A stretch of 51,748 bases of DNA from Chloroflexota bacterium (GCA_021325095.1 JAJPHV010000025.1:1-51748), one strand, 5' to 3'. Shown: positions 16,575 to 25,135, counted from the stretch's first letter. Notes: a model not told the origin generated them from the sequence alone. Numbers and translations are program-made.

Positions 16575-18077
16575 ATGAACGTACTGTTCGCGTCCGCCGA
16601 AGCTGCGCCCTTTGCCAAAGCGGGTGGGCTGGGCGACGTGGTCGGCAGCCTGCCCAAAGCCCTGCGCAAACAGGGGATCGATGCGCGTGTGCTGATGCCG
16701 ATGTATGGCTTCATTGACCGCGCCGCCTATCAGATTGGCCCGGCCTTCAATTACCAGTTCACCAAACGTAACGGTACGGCGGATGTGTATATCGGCACTA
16801 CCGAATACGACGGCGTGCCCTTCTATTTTCTGAACAGTTGGCCTTTTTTTGGCGAGGGCGGCCATCTGTATACCGACTGGGAGTGGGACGTACCGCGCTA
16901 TATTTTCTTCTGCCAGACGATCATGGCAACCGCCTGGCAGATGCGCCAGGGCGCGGGCGGGCAAAAACCCTGGTTCCCCGACATTCTACACGTCCACGAT
17001 TGGCATACGGGGCTGGCTCCCTTCCTGCTCTACGAGAATCGCAACAACTCCGACTGGGCCCAAATGGGCAGCATCCTGACCATCCACAACATGGCCTACC
17101 AGGGCTGGCACGCGGGCGGCTTTCTGTTCGAGGCGGGTGTGCCGGGCCGCCACCAGCCAGACCTGGTGTACCAGGACAAATCGGACAACCTGCTGGCAAT
17201 CGGCATCATGTACAGCGACCTGGTCAGCACGGTCAGCCCGCGCTATGCCGTTGAAATCCAGTACCCGCGTTTTGGTGAGGGTCTGGAGGGCCTGTTACGC
17301 ATCCGCAACGCGAGCGGTGACCTGGTCGGCATTCTGAATGGCATTGATGTGGAACGCTGGAATCCGGCCACTGACAAGTGGATCGTCAACCACTTCACAG
17401 CGGATAACTTCGTCGAAGCGCGGGCCGCGAACAAAGCCCATTTGCAGCAAGAAGCCGGTCTGGCCGTGCGGCCCGAAGTGCCGTTGATCGGTATGGTGAC
17501 GCGCCTGACCGAGCAGAAAGGTATCGACCTGGCGATCCCGGCTCTGCGCCGCCTGATGACCGACACCGACGTGCAGTTCGTCATTCTGGGCAGCGGCGAC
17601 AAGGCTCTTGAGAAAGCGGTCTGGGATTTGTGCAACGATTTCCGCTGGAAGGCCCGCGCCTACATGACCTACGACGCTGTGCTGGCGCAGCACATCTACA
17701 GTTCCAGCGACCTGTTCCTGATGCCCAGCCGCTTCGAGCCATGCGGCACAAGCCAGATGCTTGCCATGCGCTACGGGGCGCTGCCCGTCGTGCGTGAGAC
17801 GGGCGGGCTGGCCGATACGGTGCAGAATTACGACAATGGTAATGGCGACGTGGGCACGGGTTTCATGTTCCTGTGGGAGGAACCTGCTGCCGTCTTGAAC
17901 ACGCTGCGCTGGGCCATCGATACCTATAAGTACCGCCCGGACGTCTTCCGCCGGATGCAGACACGGGCCATGCGTGTCGATTTCAGTTGGGAGCCGAGCG
18001 CGCAGCAGTACATCGCCCTGTACGAGCGCGCGCTGGCGAAACACCGGGGTGGGCCAGAACTGGACGACGAGGACTGA
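16575..18077 (+). CDS. glgA: Glycogen synthase (ADP- or UDP-glucose starch synthase type)
   Basis: GT5-family glycosyltransferase of 500 residues that extends alpha-1,4-glucan chains from a nucleotide-glucose donor. The donor/acceptor motif KAGGLGDVVGSLP is at residues 15-27. The central hinge and DWHTGLAPFLL follow. The C-terminal lobe has GMVTRLTEQKGIDL and the active-site segment MPSRFEPCGTSQ with the conserved Glu, and ETGGLADTV. The start ATG 16575 is preceded by GAAAGGGGAC. Residues around 60-95 contain a short insertion with Trp/Phe-rich sequence. The gene follows the GH57 enzyme by 81 bases with a TTACAAT box in the gap, so it may be transcribed both with and separately from it. GlgC and phosphorylase are not in this window. 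Confidence 0.94.
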   Translation: MNVLFASAEAAPFAKAGGLGDVVGSLPKALRKQGIDARVLMPMYGFIDRAAYQIGPAFNYQFTKRNGTADVYIGTTEYDGVPFYFLNSWPFFGEGGHLYTDWEWDVPRYIFFCQTIMATAWQMRQGAGGQKPWFPDILHVHDWHTGLAPFLLYENRNNSDWAQMGSILTIHNMAYQGWHAGGFLFEAGVPGRHQPDLVYQDKSDNLLAIGIMYSDLVSTVSPRYAVEIQYPRFGEGLEGLLRIRNASGDLVGILNGIDVERWNPATDKWIVNHFTADNFVEARAANKAHLQQEAGLAVRPEVPLIGMVTRLTEQKGIDLAIPALRRLMTDTDVQFVILGSGDKALEKAVWDLCNDFRWKARAYMTYDAVLAQHIYSSSDLFLMPSRFEPCGTSQMLAMRYGALPVVRETGGLADTVQNYDNGNGDVGTGFMFLWEEPAAVLNTLRWAIDTYKYRPDVFRRMQTRAMRVDFSWEPSAQQYIALYERALAKHRGGPELDDED

Positions 18078-18140
18078 GGACTGACCGGTGTGCGGGAAAC
18101 CCAGGATGAGGTTCAAGCCCCAGGCAGACGCGCCAGACAG

Positions 18141-18218
18141 GACCCTCTCCCACTGGCGAGGGGCAGCGGTGGGCCAGGACGCCCCTCGCCACGCGGGTGG
18201 AGAAGGCCAGGGTGAGGC
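18141..18218. repeat. Palindromic element, copy B (degenerate)
   Basis: GACCCTCTCCCACTGG...GAGGGG, then CGCCCCTCGCCACGCGGGTGGAGAAGG ending GGGTGAGG. Less symmetric than the other copies. It lies between the convergent glgA and LysM-glycosidase genes, where it could help transcription end in both directions. Confidence 0.55.
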
Positions 18219-18234
18219 GAATCTATTTCTGTAT

Positions 18235-19911
18235 CTATTTCCGTGCAGCTTTGACCGCATCGTAGACCGGACGCGGTGAGCCATTGGTGCCGAGCAGCGC
18301 GAAGTAGCAGGCGTTGAATTCCGGGCTACCCTGCGCGGATGCCTGGCAGCCATTGAGGTTGGACAGGAACATGGGGCCGACGTAGCCCAACGTCCGGCCC
18401 AGCTCAAAGGCGCGTGGAACATACTGGGCTTGCTGGGCCTGGGTCGTAAAGCGGACAAAGCCAAAGTTCGGATCGACCTTGCTGCTGTCCTCGACCACGC
18501 CTTCGCTCGACCCCCAACCGAACTCGGTGGGCCAGATGAACGTCCCGCTGTCGCCGTTCTGGGTCATGATGTCACGGTAGTCCTTGAGCGTGTCGCGGAA
18601 GTAGAAGCTGCGGTCATTGAACCAGCCGGACACGCCCGGCGAGGCATTGCAGCAGGTGCTATCGGGTGGGTTGGCCCAGCCGTTCGGGTGCGCGCCAATG
18701 GCATCCGAGTACGAGGCCAGGCCCGCCGCATACGCCTGCTTGAGGAAGGTGCGGTCATTGATGGCATTCACGCCGTCGTTGTAACCGGTAGGCGAGAGTC
18801 CGGCGCTCACCACAATGGCATCGGGATCGGCGCGCTTGATGGACGCATAAGCCAGCCGCAGCATCTCGACGTAGCTGGCGGCGCTCAGGGGACGCCCGCT
18901 CCATTCACGGCGGATGTTCGGCTCGTTCCAGATTTCATAGGCTTTCACGCGGCCCTTATAACGCTCGGCCAGCGCCCCGACAAACGTCGCATAATCGTTG
19001 AAATCGGTGGGTGGCCCGCTCTCGGTGGTGGTATTGCGCGCCCAGTCTGGCGCGGACGTGACCGTGAGCAGCACGTTGGCCCCCGTTGCGGTCAGGGCGT
19101 CAATCTGCGCATCCAGCGTGTCAAAGTCAATCTCGCCCTTGGAGGGTTCCAGGGTACGCCACAGGACAACCTGCTTGACCCAGCTCACGCCCAGGTCTTT
19201 AACGGCGTTGGTGACCTGTGTGGCGTCCTGCGCATTGAGCGCCACGCTCAGGCCAAAGGCAAACCCGACATTGCTCGCCGTGCTGGTCGGCACTGCCGTT
19301 GCTTCTTCCGTCCCGGCGGGGGCGGGCGTCGGCGCTGTCGGGGCCTGGGTGCCGGCAGGGAGTTTCAAAACTTGCCCGACGAACACGATGTTTGGATTGG
19401 GCAGGCCGTTCAACTGTTGCAGGATGAAGGCTGTCGTGTTGAATTTGAGGGCGATCCGATACAGGTTATCGCCCGGCTGCACGGTGTAAGTGGCGGGAAC
19501 CGTAACGGGCGCTGCCGTCGCAGTGGGCACACTGGCTGGCTCGGGTGTGGCCGTTGCAGGCAGCGTTGCCGCCGGCACTTCCGTTGCGGCTTCCGTACCC
19601 GATGGAGCAGTCGTTTCTGCCGAGGTCGCGCTCGGAACAGCGCTCGGCGCAACCGTTGCCGTCGGCAGAATCGCGCCGGGCGGGATGATCAGGCGCTGGC
19701 CGACAAAGACGATGTTCGGATTGACGATGCCGTTGGCCCGCGCCAATGCATCCATCGTGACGCCGAATTTCAGGCTGATCCGATATAAGTTATCCCCAGG
19801 CTGCACCACGTAAGTGGTGCCGGAATCCTGGGCCATCGCCACGCGGGCCGCCACGCCAAGCAGCGCCAAGACGATCACCAGCGCGGACAGGGCCGCTGTC
19901 AAACGCTTCAT
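18235..19911 (-). CDS. Secreted LysM-LysM-glycoside hydrolase protein
   Basis: Exported cell-wall or polysaccharide-active protein of 558 residues. A signal peptide (MKRLTAALSALVIVLALLG..., AMA cleavage) precedes LysM 1 (about 33-77, TYVVQPGDNLYRISLKFGVT). A Thr/Ala/Pro-rich linker leads to LysM 2 (about 130-175, TYTVQPGDNLYRIALKFNTT). From about residue 215 there is a TIM-barrel glycosidase of clan GH-A: YEIWNEPNIRREW gives the acid/base Glu and IWPTEFGWG the likely nucleophile Glu. The barrel recalls GH39/GH5-like enzymes. ATG 19911 has GGAGGTTCGAC upstream; the open frame further upstream (to 20103) carries no signal peptide and is not preferred. LysM binds peptidoglycan or chitin-like GlcNAc polymers; the precise substrate is unknown. 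Confidence 0.88.
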   Translation of the reverse strand: MKRLTAALSALVIVLALLGVAARVAMAQDSGTTYVVQPGDNLYRISLKFGVTMDALARANGIVNPNIVFVGQRLIIPPGAILPTATVAPSAVPSATSAETTAPSGTEAATEVPAATLPATATPEPASVPTATAAPVTVPATYTVQPGDNLYRIALKFNTTAFILQQLNGLPNPNIVFVGQVLKLPAGTQAPTAPTPAPAGTEEATAVPTSTASNVGFAFGLSVALNAQDATQVTNAVKDLGVSWVKQVVLWRTLEPSKGEIDFDTLDAQIDALTATGANVLLTVTSAPDWARNTTTESGPPTDFNDYATFVGALAERYKGRVKAYEIWNEPNIRREWSGRPLSAASYVEMLRLAYASIKRADPDAIVVSAGLSPTGYNDGVNAINDRTFLKQAYAAGLASYSDAIGAHPNGWANPPDSTCCNASPGVSGWFNDRSFYFRDTLKDYRDIMTQNGDSGTFIWPTEFGWGSSEGVVEDSSKVDPNFGFVRFTTQAQQAQYVPRAFELGRTLGYVGPMFLSNLNGCQASAQGSPEFNACYFALLGTNGSPRPVYDAVKAARK

Positions 19912-20173
19912 GTCGAACCTCCATGCGAGGAGATGAAAACCCCAATACGCCGAGACTTTCCCGCTGTGTCGATGAAAAAGGCCGTGCTGGCGGGCACAAA
20001 CGGGCACAAAACAGCCTAAATACGTAACCGCATCAAGTAAGTAAACGTTAATACTGTACGCCACTAACGCCAGATGCGCAATCCCTGAGTTAGCTGACAT
20101 CACTCTTGGGAATTGCGGGGGTTTGTGTTAGCCTTTTGTGCATTCAGCACAGCCCCCTGGAGATCATGCCGGT

Positions 20174-21031
20174 ATGAGCGGTTCTCAAGAATCAACCGAA
20201 CAAGGAGTCATTCCCGATCTACGGATCGTTCCGATCACGGCACTGGTTCCCCACGAAGAGCATGATGGACAGCGCGCCGAACCGCTGATCCGTCGCATCC
20301 AGGAATCCGGGGTCTGGCTCAACCCCCCCATTGTGGCGGCGATGGGCGATGGCCGTTTCGTGATCCTGGACGGCGCGAACCGGCACTATGCGCTCAAAGC
20401 GCTGGGCTACCCGTACATTCTGGTGCAGGTGGTTGATTATGAGAGCGGAGACGTGCAACTCAGCACCTGGCATCACGTGGTGAGCGGTATAAGCTGGTTC
20501 AAATTCCTGCGACAGGTCTACAACATCCGGGAGATCATGGTCAGGCGTTCCGATCTGTTGAGCGCACGGGCAGCGCTGGCCCGGCGCGAGGTGCTGGCCT
20601 ACACCGTCCTCAAGGACGATACGGCCTACACGCTTCAGGCCAACGACAGCACGCTGGCCGGGCGAACGGCGACACTGCGCTACATCGTCAACACCTACAA
20701 AGAGCGCGGTGTCCTGAACCGCATCAGCACCGATGCCCTGAGCCAGGCTCGCAAAGTCTTCCCGGACGCTCTGGCGATTGTCGTCTTCCCGCACTACGAA
20801 CCCGCCGAAATCATCGTCGCGGCACGGGATGGCATGTTGCTGCCGCCAGGCATCAGCCGTCACATTGTGCGTGGGCGGGCTATGCGCCTCAACTACCCGC
20901 TGGAAGCCTTCGCGGACAATGGCGAGACGCTTGAGCAAAAAAACGAGCAGTTGAAGCGCTGGATACAGCAGCGTATGGCTGAGAAGCGCATCCGCTACTA
21001 TGCCGAGCCGATGTACCTGTTCGACGAGTAA
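20174..21031 (+). CDS. ParB-fold protein resembling SerK/SbnI serine kinases
   Basis: Soluble protein of 285 residues. The N-terminal ParB/Srx-fold domain (about 15-120) reads LVPHEEHDGQRAEPLIRRIQ, PPIVAAMGDGRFVILDGANR and HYALKALGYPYILVQVVDYE. The PHE-E motif and the DGANRHYAL loop match the ParB-like small-molecule kinases (archaeal ADP-dependent serine kinase SerK and Staphylococcus SbnI) better than DNA-binding ParB, which has a HTH domain that I do not see here. The C-terminal half is probably a regulatory or dimerization domain. A role as a free-serine kinase or a nucleotide-dependent switch is inference. Start ATG 20174 is preceded by GGAG 11 bases upstream; GTG 20138 is an alternative. 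No parA or parS is near. Confidence 0.7.
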   Translation: MSGSQESTEQGVIPDLRIVPITALVPHEEHDGQRAEPLIRRIQESGVWLNPPIVAAMGDGRFVILDGANRHYALKALGYPYILVQVVDYESGDVQLSTWHHVVSGISWFKFLRQVYNIREIMVRRSDLLSARAALARREVLAYTVLKDDTAYTLQANDSTLAGRTATLRYIVNTYKERGVLNRISTDALSQARKVFPDALAIVVFPHYEPAEIIVAARDGMLLPPGISRHIVRGRAMRLNYPLEAFADNGETLEQKNEQLKRWIQQRMAEKRIRYYAEPMYLFDE

Positions 21032-21069
21032 CGCCTGGCCGATAACTTTCTGATCGCTATAAGCGCACT

Positions 21070-21423
21070 ATGAACATCAACTTTTTTGAGTCCAGCGACG
21101 TTCCGCAGCCCAGAGATAAGGTCAAAATCGAGCGCGTGGAGGCGAGGCCGTACCCGGATGGCTGGCGCGTCAGGGTGATCGTGGAAGTGACGCCCTTTCA
21201 GGAACGCCCCAACCTGGAAATACGCCTCCTGTCAGCGGCAGGCCAGGTTATTTCCGAACTGAGCGTCATCGAAACGATGCACCGCCACATGGAATTCACC
21301 ATCCACATCCGGGGCGTCGCGTCCCCTGCCGGGCAATACGTGACCAACGTGGATTTATACTACGGAGATCGGGAACATCCTCAGGATCACCGCGAAGCCG
21401 CCTTCAGCGTCGAAAGCAAATAG
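21070..21423 (+). CDS. Conserved hypothetical protein, beta-rich, 117 aa
   Basis: Small soluble protein of unknown role. The alternating beta-strand character (VKIERVEARPYPDGWRVRVI, VEVTPFQERPNLEIRLLSA, RHMEFTIHIRG, AGQYVTNVDLYYG) suggests an immunoglobulin-like or C2-like sandwich. No signal peptide or catalytic residues are visible. It lies 38 bases downstream of the ParB-fold gene on the same strand and is convergent with the next gene, so it is probably cotranscribed with the ParB-fold gene. The start ATG 21070 lacks a strong ribosome site. I do not recognise the family. Confidence 0.65.
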   Translation: MNINFFESSDVPQPRDKVKIERVEARPYPDGWRVRVIVEVTPFQERPNLEIRLLSAAGQVISELSVIETMHRHMEFTIHIRGVASPAGQYVTNVDLYYGDREHPQDHREAAFSVESK

Positions 21424-21459
21424 CCAGGCTGCGCCCTCAAGCCCTTAGCAGGCAGGTTG

Positions 21460-21945
21460 CTAAAACGGATAGGCATTGGCGAATTGCAGCAACTCGTCGC
21501 TGGTGGCCTGCGCGGTAGAAGCCCCGACCACCCAATCACCGTTCAGCCAGACGAAAGCCGGGCCATAGGCTTCGCTGTAACCGAAGGGGAATTGGGCGTC
21601 CTTGTGCAGCCGGTACTGCCCGTTCGTCAGCGCTTCCAGGTTGGGAGCACCCCGCGCCGGCTTGCGAACCGAAAGCATGATCTGTTTGCCGTCGGTGTCG
21701 GCATAGGTGGCACTGCCTTCCAGATCGCCGCTGGCGTTGGCCTCGATAGCGGTGATCGACTGGCGGGTGAAATCCCCCACGCGCTCCGGCAAGAGCAGCG
21801 TGGGAGCGGTGTTTTTGGTGATATGCTGGCGCTTGAGATTGAAACGCTGATCGGCAGACGAGCGGGTGTTGACAAACCATAGATTGGCGATCAACCCGAC
21901 GAGCGCCAGCAGCCCGATCAGCCCGACGACGATCTTGCCACGCAT
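21460..21945 (-). CDS. Membrane-anchored hypothetical protein, 161 aa
   Basis: A single N-terminal hydrophobic segment (GKIVVGLIGLLALVGLIANLWFV) is followed by an extracytoplasmic domain of about 130 residues. That domain has beta-strand pattern and short motifs such as LLPERVGDFTRQS and ANASGDLEGSATYADTDG. This recalls the 'exosortase/EpsI-like' or 'DUF4367-like' membrane-attached domains in overall shape only, and I assign no family. Start ATG 21945 is preceded by GGGAAGG; GTG 21966 and ATG 21957 are alternatives. It is convergent with the small beta-rich gene. No cysteine lipobox is present. Confidence 0.65.
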   Translation of the reverse strand: MRGKIVVGLIGLLALVGLIANLWFVNTRSSADQRFNLKRQHITKNTAPTLLLPERVGDFTRQSITAIEANASGDLEGSATYADTDGKQIMLSVRKPARGAPNLEALTNGQYRLHKDAQFPFGYSEAYGPAFVWLNGDWVVGASTAQATSDELLQFANAYPF

Positions 21946-22156
21946 GAGCCTTCCCATTTGCTCCACAATTCACAGGCACGACTCTAACGGACAGTCCGCG
22001 ATTTGCCAAAAGGCGACCTGTCAGGAAAGCGTCAGTTGCCCGTATCTTGATCATAGACCAGTAGCGGGGTTGAATTAATAGAAGAGGCCAGTTAACGTCA
22101 CACAGCCTGCCTCTTGACCCGGCTATAGATGGAAGGTGGTGAATTAACCACCGCAT

Positions 22157-23341
22157 ATGATACCTACAACCGCTCGATTGACCGCACAGCGATTGTTTCA
22201 CTCACGCTGGCTAACCGTCGTCCTGCTCTGGCTGGGCTGGTGGCTCATTCTGAATGTATTTCAGGTTGTTGCCTTTGCACGGTTGGTTCCACGACTCCCC
22301 GATACAGCTTATGCGTGGTCAGCGGATCGCACCCGCGAACCAGAACCTTCAAATAATGTGCTCAGGCTGCACACTCGTTGGGACAGCGGCTTTTACGTGA
22401 GTATCGCATTGTATGGCTACAACGGAGTCAGCGACGCCTTCTTTCCACTCTACCCCTCACTTATGCGAGTGACAGATACGGCACTGCTTGCACCGATCTG
22501 GCCCGCTGTCGATCCCGTAGATCGCATGGAACTTGCCGGCTTCATTGTATCCTCGATAGCATCGCTTGCAGCAGCGCTCGGCATCTTCGCCCTTATTCGC
22601 ATGTTGCTCGGCGAAGACGACGCGCGGCGCGGCGTGTTTTACTTTCTCATTTATCCGCCGGCCATCTTTCTAATCCAGGTTTATACCGAGTCGCTCTTCC
22701 TGGCACTGGTTACATGGTGTTTGGTCATGACCCTGCGCCGCCGCTGGTGGATTGCTGGAAGCCTGGCTGGGGTTGCAGTATTGGAACGCGCAGCCGGGAT
22801 TACACTGCTGTTGCCGATACTCGTCACATGGCTGCTGGATTGGCATCAGGGCCGACGCCCACGTTGGATCACCCTGGGTATCATGCCACTGCCCATCGTC
22901 GTGTGGCGGTTATATTTCGTCTGGCTGAGGGCGCGTGGCCTGAGCGTGGTGCAGGGCCAGGCATTTTTTGGGCGTGCCTTTTTCCCTCGCAACGCTTTAC
23001 AAATGTTCATGGGAGAACTGTCTTTCGTCACCAATAATCCGCAGGCGACGGTTCATATCACCCTGGATGTCCTGTTTGCAGTGCTGGCAATAGCGACGTC
23101 CCTCTATGCGCTGCGTCGCTGGCCTGCACTGGGTGTATTCGGCCTGGCAACAATGGGCTTACCCCTGCTTACTTTTCGAGTCCCTGGCCTGCCTCGCTAC
23201 AGCCTGGCCGCAATCCCGATCTATCCGACGCTCGCTTACTTCGGACGCTCAATGGTCTTTGATCGCCTCTGGACCATCGCCTCTGTGCTTGTCATGGGGT
23301 TGTATTTGCTTCTGTTTGTTCACGGTCTATGGGTTAGCTGA
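22157..23341 (+). CDS. PIG-V-like integral membrane glycosyltransferase (second paralogue)
   Basis: Polytopic membrane protein of 394 residues. After the first segment (TVVLLWLGWWLILNVFQVV) comes WDSGFYVSIALYGYNG and AFFPLYPSLMRV, the same W-D-S/T-G...F.PLYP hallmark as the protein at 9579, from which it is clearly diverged. Eight to ten hydrophobic segments follow, with TESLFLALVTWCL corresponding to the TES motif of the other copy. It probably transfers a sugar from a polyprenyl-phosphate donor on the outer membrane face. A DUF3048 gene follows 3 bases after its stop, so the two are likely cotranscribed. The acceptor is unknown. Confidence 0.83.
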   Translation: MIPTTARLTAQRLFHSRWLTVVLLWLGWWLILNVFQVVAFARLVPRLPDTAYAWSADRTREPEPSNNVLRLHTRWDSGFYVSIALYGYNGVSDAFFPLYPSLMRVTDTALLAPIWPAVDPVDRMELAGFIVSSIASLAAALGIFALIRMLLGEDDARRGVFYFLIYPPAIFLIQVYTESLFLALVTWCLVMTLRRRWWIAGSLAGVAVLERAAGITLLLPILVTWLLDWHQGRRPRWITLGIMPLPIVVWRLYFVWLRARGLSVVQGQAFFGRAFFPRNALQMFMGELSFVTNNPQATVHITLDVLFAVLAIATSLYALRRWPALGVFGLATMGLPLLTFRVPGLPRYSLAAIPIYPTLAYFGRSMVFDRLWTIASVLVMGLYLLLFVHGLWVS

Positions 23342-23344
23342 ATC

Positions 23345-24481
23345 ATGTTCCGAAACGTCCGTTGGCTGGTGGTGAGTGGGTTGGTATGGCTGGCCCTGTT
23401 CAGCATCGCCTTTAACCGCCGAGCCGCGATGCAGACGGCTGAACCTACCGCCGAGGCGACAGCCGCCACCCCCACGCCTTACCCCACCTGGGAACCGACG
23501 CCGGAAGGGGCCGTTGGCCCGTTTGATTTTGCGCCGGATGTCAACCCGCTGACCGGGCTGCGCGTGGATGACCCGGCGGTTCTGAAACGCCGCCCGCTGG
23601 CTGTGAAGATCAGCAACGCGCCCGCGCTGGTCAGGCCACAGGCGGGCATCGGCGAGGCCGATCTGGTCTTTGAACATCTGACCGAGGGCCGCCTGACGCG
23701 CTTCACCGCCGTCTTCTGGACGCATACCCCGCCGCGTGTTGGCTCGATCCGCAGCGCCCGGCTGATCGACCTGGAAATTGCGCGGATGTATGACGCGATA
23801 TTCGCGTTCAGTGGGGCCAGCGGCGGCGTCCGCGAGAAGATTTTCAGTTCACCTTTCGCGGATCGCGCCTTTGAAGGGGTCAGCGTGGGGCCGCCCGCCT
23901 TCTACCGCGACGATTCGATTGAAGTACCGCACAACCTGTTCGCCAGCCCGGAAGCGCTCTGGAAGCTGGCCGATGCCAGGGGCGTCAACGCTGCGCCGAG
24001 CAGCCTGGGCGGGATGCTCTTCAGCCCGAAACCACAGCCAGTGGGCACACCCGGCACTTCCATCACGGTGGACTATGGCCCAACCATCGTCCAGTGGGCT
24101 TACGATGCTGCATCGGGACACTATAGGCGCATGGCAGACGGCAAACCGCACACGGATGCCAATACCCACAAACAGGTGACTGCGGCGAACGTGGTACTGC
24201 TGTATGCCTGGCATCAATACGATTATAACATCGTCGAAAGTGAATTCCAGGGCAACAAGAGCTACTCCGTCGAAATCCAGTTGTGGACACTTGGCCCGGC
24301 GGTGGTCTGCCGCGACGGGCAATGTGCGCGGGGCCTGTGGAACCGGTGGGACAAGGCGGATAGGCTGTCCTTCTGGACGGAGGAACACCAGCCGATCTAC
24401 CTGAAGCCCGGCAATACCTGGTTTGAGGTGGTCAATTTACCGGCAGCAACCGAGCTACAGCAGACGATAACCATCCAGTAA
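23345..24481 (+). CDS. DUF3048 domain (YerB-like) membrane-anchored protein
   Basis: Extracytoplasmic protein of 378 residues. An N-terminal hydrophobic anchor (VRWLVVSGLVWLALFSIAF) is followed by a Thr/Pro/Ala linker (TAEATAATPTPYPTWEPTP) and the DUF3048 domain from about residue 60. The family signature is clear: NPLTGL near 65, RPLAVKISN, RPQAGIGEADLVFEHLTEG, LTRFTAVF and VGSIRSARLID. A C-terminal beta-rich half holds QWAYDAASGHYRRMADG. The function of DUF3048/YerB proteins is not firmly known; they are lipoproteins or anchored proteins of the cell envelope in many bacteria. Here there is no lipobox Cys. It starts 3 bases after the PIG-V-like gene. Confidence 0.85.
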   Translation: MFRNVRWLVVSGLVWLALFSIAFNRRAAMQTAEPTAEATAATPTPYPTWEPTPEGAVGPFDFAPDVNPLTGLRVDDPAVLKRRPLAVKISNAPALVRPQAGIGEADLVFEHLTEGRLTRFTAVFWTHTPPRVGSIRSARLIDLEIARMYDAIFAFSGASGGVREKIFSSPFADRAFEGVSVGPPAFYRDDSIEVPHNLFASPEALWKLADARGVNAAPSSLGGMLFSPKPQPVGTPGTSITVDYGPTIVQWAYDAASGHYRRMADGKPHTDANTHKQVTAANVVLLYAWHQYDYNIVESEFQGNKSYSVEIQLWTLGPAVVCRDGQCARGLWNRWDKADRLSFWTEEHQPIYLKPGNTWFEVVNLPAATELQQTITIQ

Positions 24482-24614
24482 CCCGACATGGGATCGTCTC
24501 TCAGCTTGTGCTCAGGTTGATGAGTAAAATTGGCTACTGGCGTAGCGATGCGTTTTATTGTATCCTTAACGTTCGAGTGGCTGAACGCAACAGGACGGAG
24601 GAGAGCGCACATCC

Positions 24615-24637
24615 CGCGTTGTCGAAAAGACAACGTG
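24615..24637 (+). promoter_or_regulatory. 5'-leader hairpin of the RRM gene
   Basis: CGCGTTGTC (24615-24623), loop GAAAA, GACAACGTG (24629-24637): a 9-bp stem with one G-T pair. It ends 12 bases before the ATG at 24650, where it could mask ribosome access or serve as a protein-binding site. Function is inferred from position. Confidence 0.5.
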
Positions 24638-24649
24638 CTGTGCCATCTT

Positions 24650-24922
24650 ATGAACCACAAAAGACTATACATTGGTGATCTTGCGCCAAGCGTTACGGAA
24701 GACGATCTCCGGAAACTTTTCAGTGAGGCCGGAAACGTGGAGTCAATCAACCTGATCCGCAGCCGAAGTGGAATGACCCAGGGCTTTGCCTTTATTGAAA
24801 TGGCAACGCCTGAAGCTGCGAAGGAAGCGATCCGGCGTTTTAATGGCTACGATCTGTCCGGCTTTCGCCTCATCGTCTACACTGTGCCACCCCAGAGCCG
24901 GCCCCGCGAAAATTCTCGCTAG
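24650..24922 (+). CDS. RRM-domain RNA-binding protein
   Basis: Single RNA-recognition-motif protein of 90 residues, a homologue of the cyanobacterial-type Rbp proteins. RNP2 is LYIGDL (residues 6-11) and RNP1 is TQGFAFIEM (about 42-50). The fold is complete: a beta-alpha-beta (SVTEDDLRKLFSEAG) and a second half (EAAKEAIRRFNGYDLSG). It binds single-stranded RNA. The start ATG 24650 gives a domain beginning at the very N-terminus; the longer frame to 24530 adds unrelated residues across a structured leader. The leader carries a strong hairpin and no clear Shine-Dalgarno site, and the 3' end carries a terminator. In cyanobacteria such genes are often cold-responsive; that is only an analogy here. 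Confidence 0.92.
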   Translation: MNHKRLYIGDLAPSVTEDDLRKLFSEAGNVESINLIRSRSGMTQGFAFIEMATPEAAKEAIRRFNGYDLSGFRLIVYTVPPQSRPRENSR

Positions 24923-24958
24923 CGACTCTCCAGTCGCATCCCTGTTCGTCTCGACTGG
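24922..24958 (+). promoter_or_regulatory. Mutually exclusive 3'-end hairpins of the RRM mRNA
   Basis: GCGACT-CTCC-AGTCGC (24922-24937) directly follows the stop codon. CCAGTCG (24930-24936) can instead pair with CGACTGG (24952-24958). Both use the same AGTCGC arm, so only one can form at a time. They precede the terminator stem. Confidence 0.4.
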
Positions 24959-25001
24959 CGGGTTTCGTGCCGTTTAAGAAGCATAAAACCCGCAACTTTT
25001 T
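24958..25001 (+). terminator. Intrinsic terminator of the RRM gene
   Basis: GCGGGTTT (24958-24965), a 20-base loop, AAACCCGC (24986-24993), then AACTTTTT. The 8-bp GC-rich stem with a following T-run is a standard Rho-independent terminator, though the loop is long. Confidence 0.65.
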
Positions 25002-25135
25002 GCAGTAACCTCATCCTAAGTGGGGATACGTCTTCCTCATTTGTTCCTCCCGGGGTCAAGACGAAATCAGCCTTTTGGTGAATGCCTCTATTGTCAGCCG
25101 GAGTTATGTTCAACGTCAGGGTCGCCTGCCCCCGC

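Noticed and set aside
19991..20010. Tandem decamer CGGGCACAAA x2 in the leader of the LysM-glycosidase gene
   Set aside because: Only two short copies; too small to claim as an operator.
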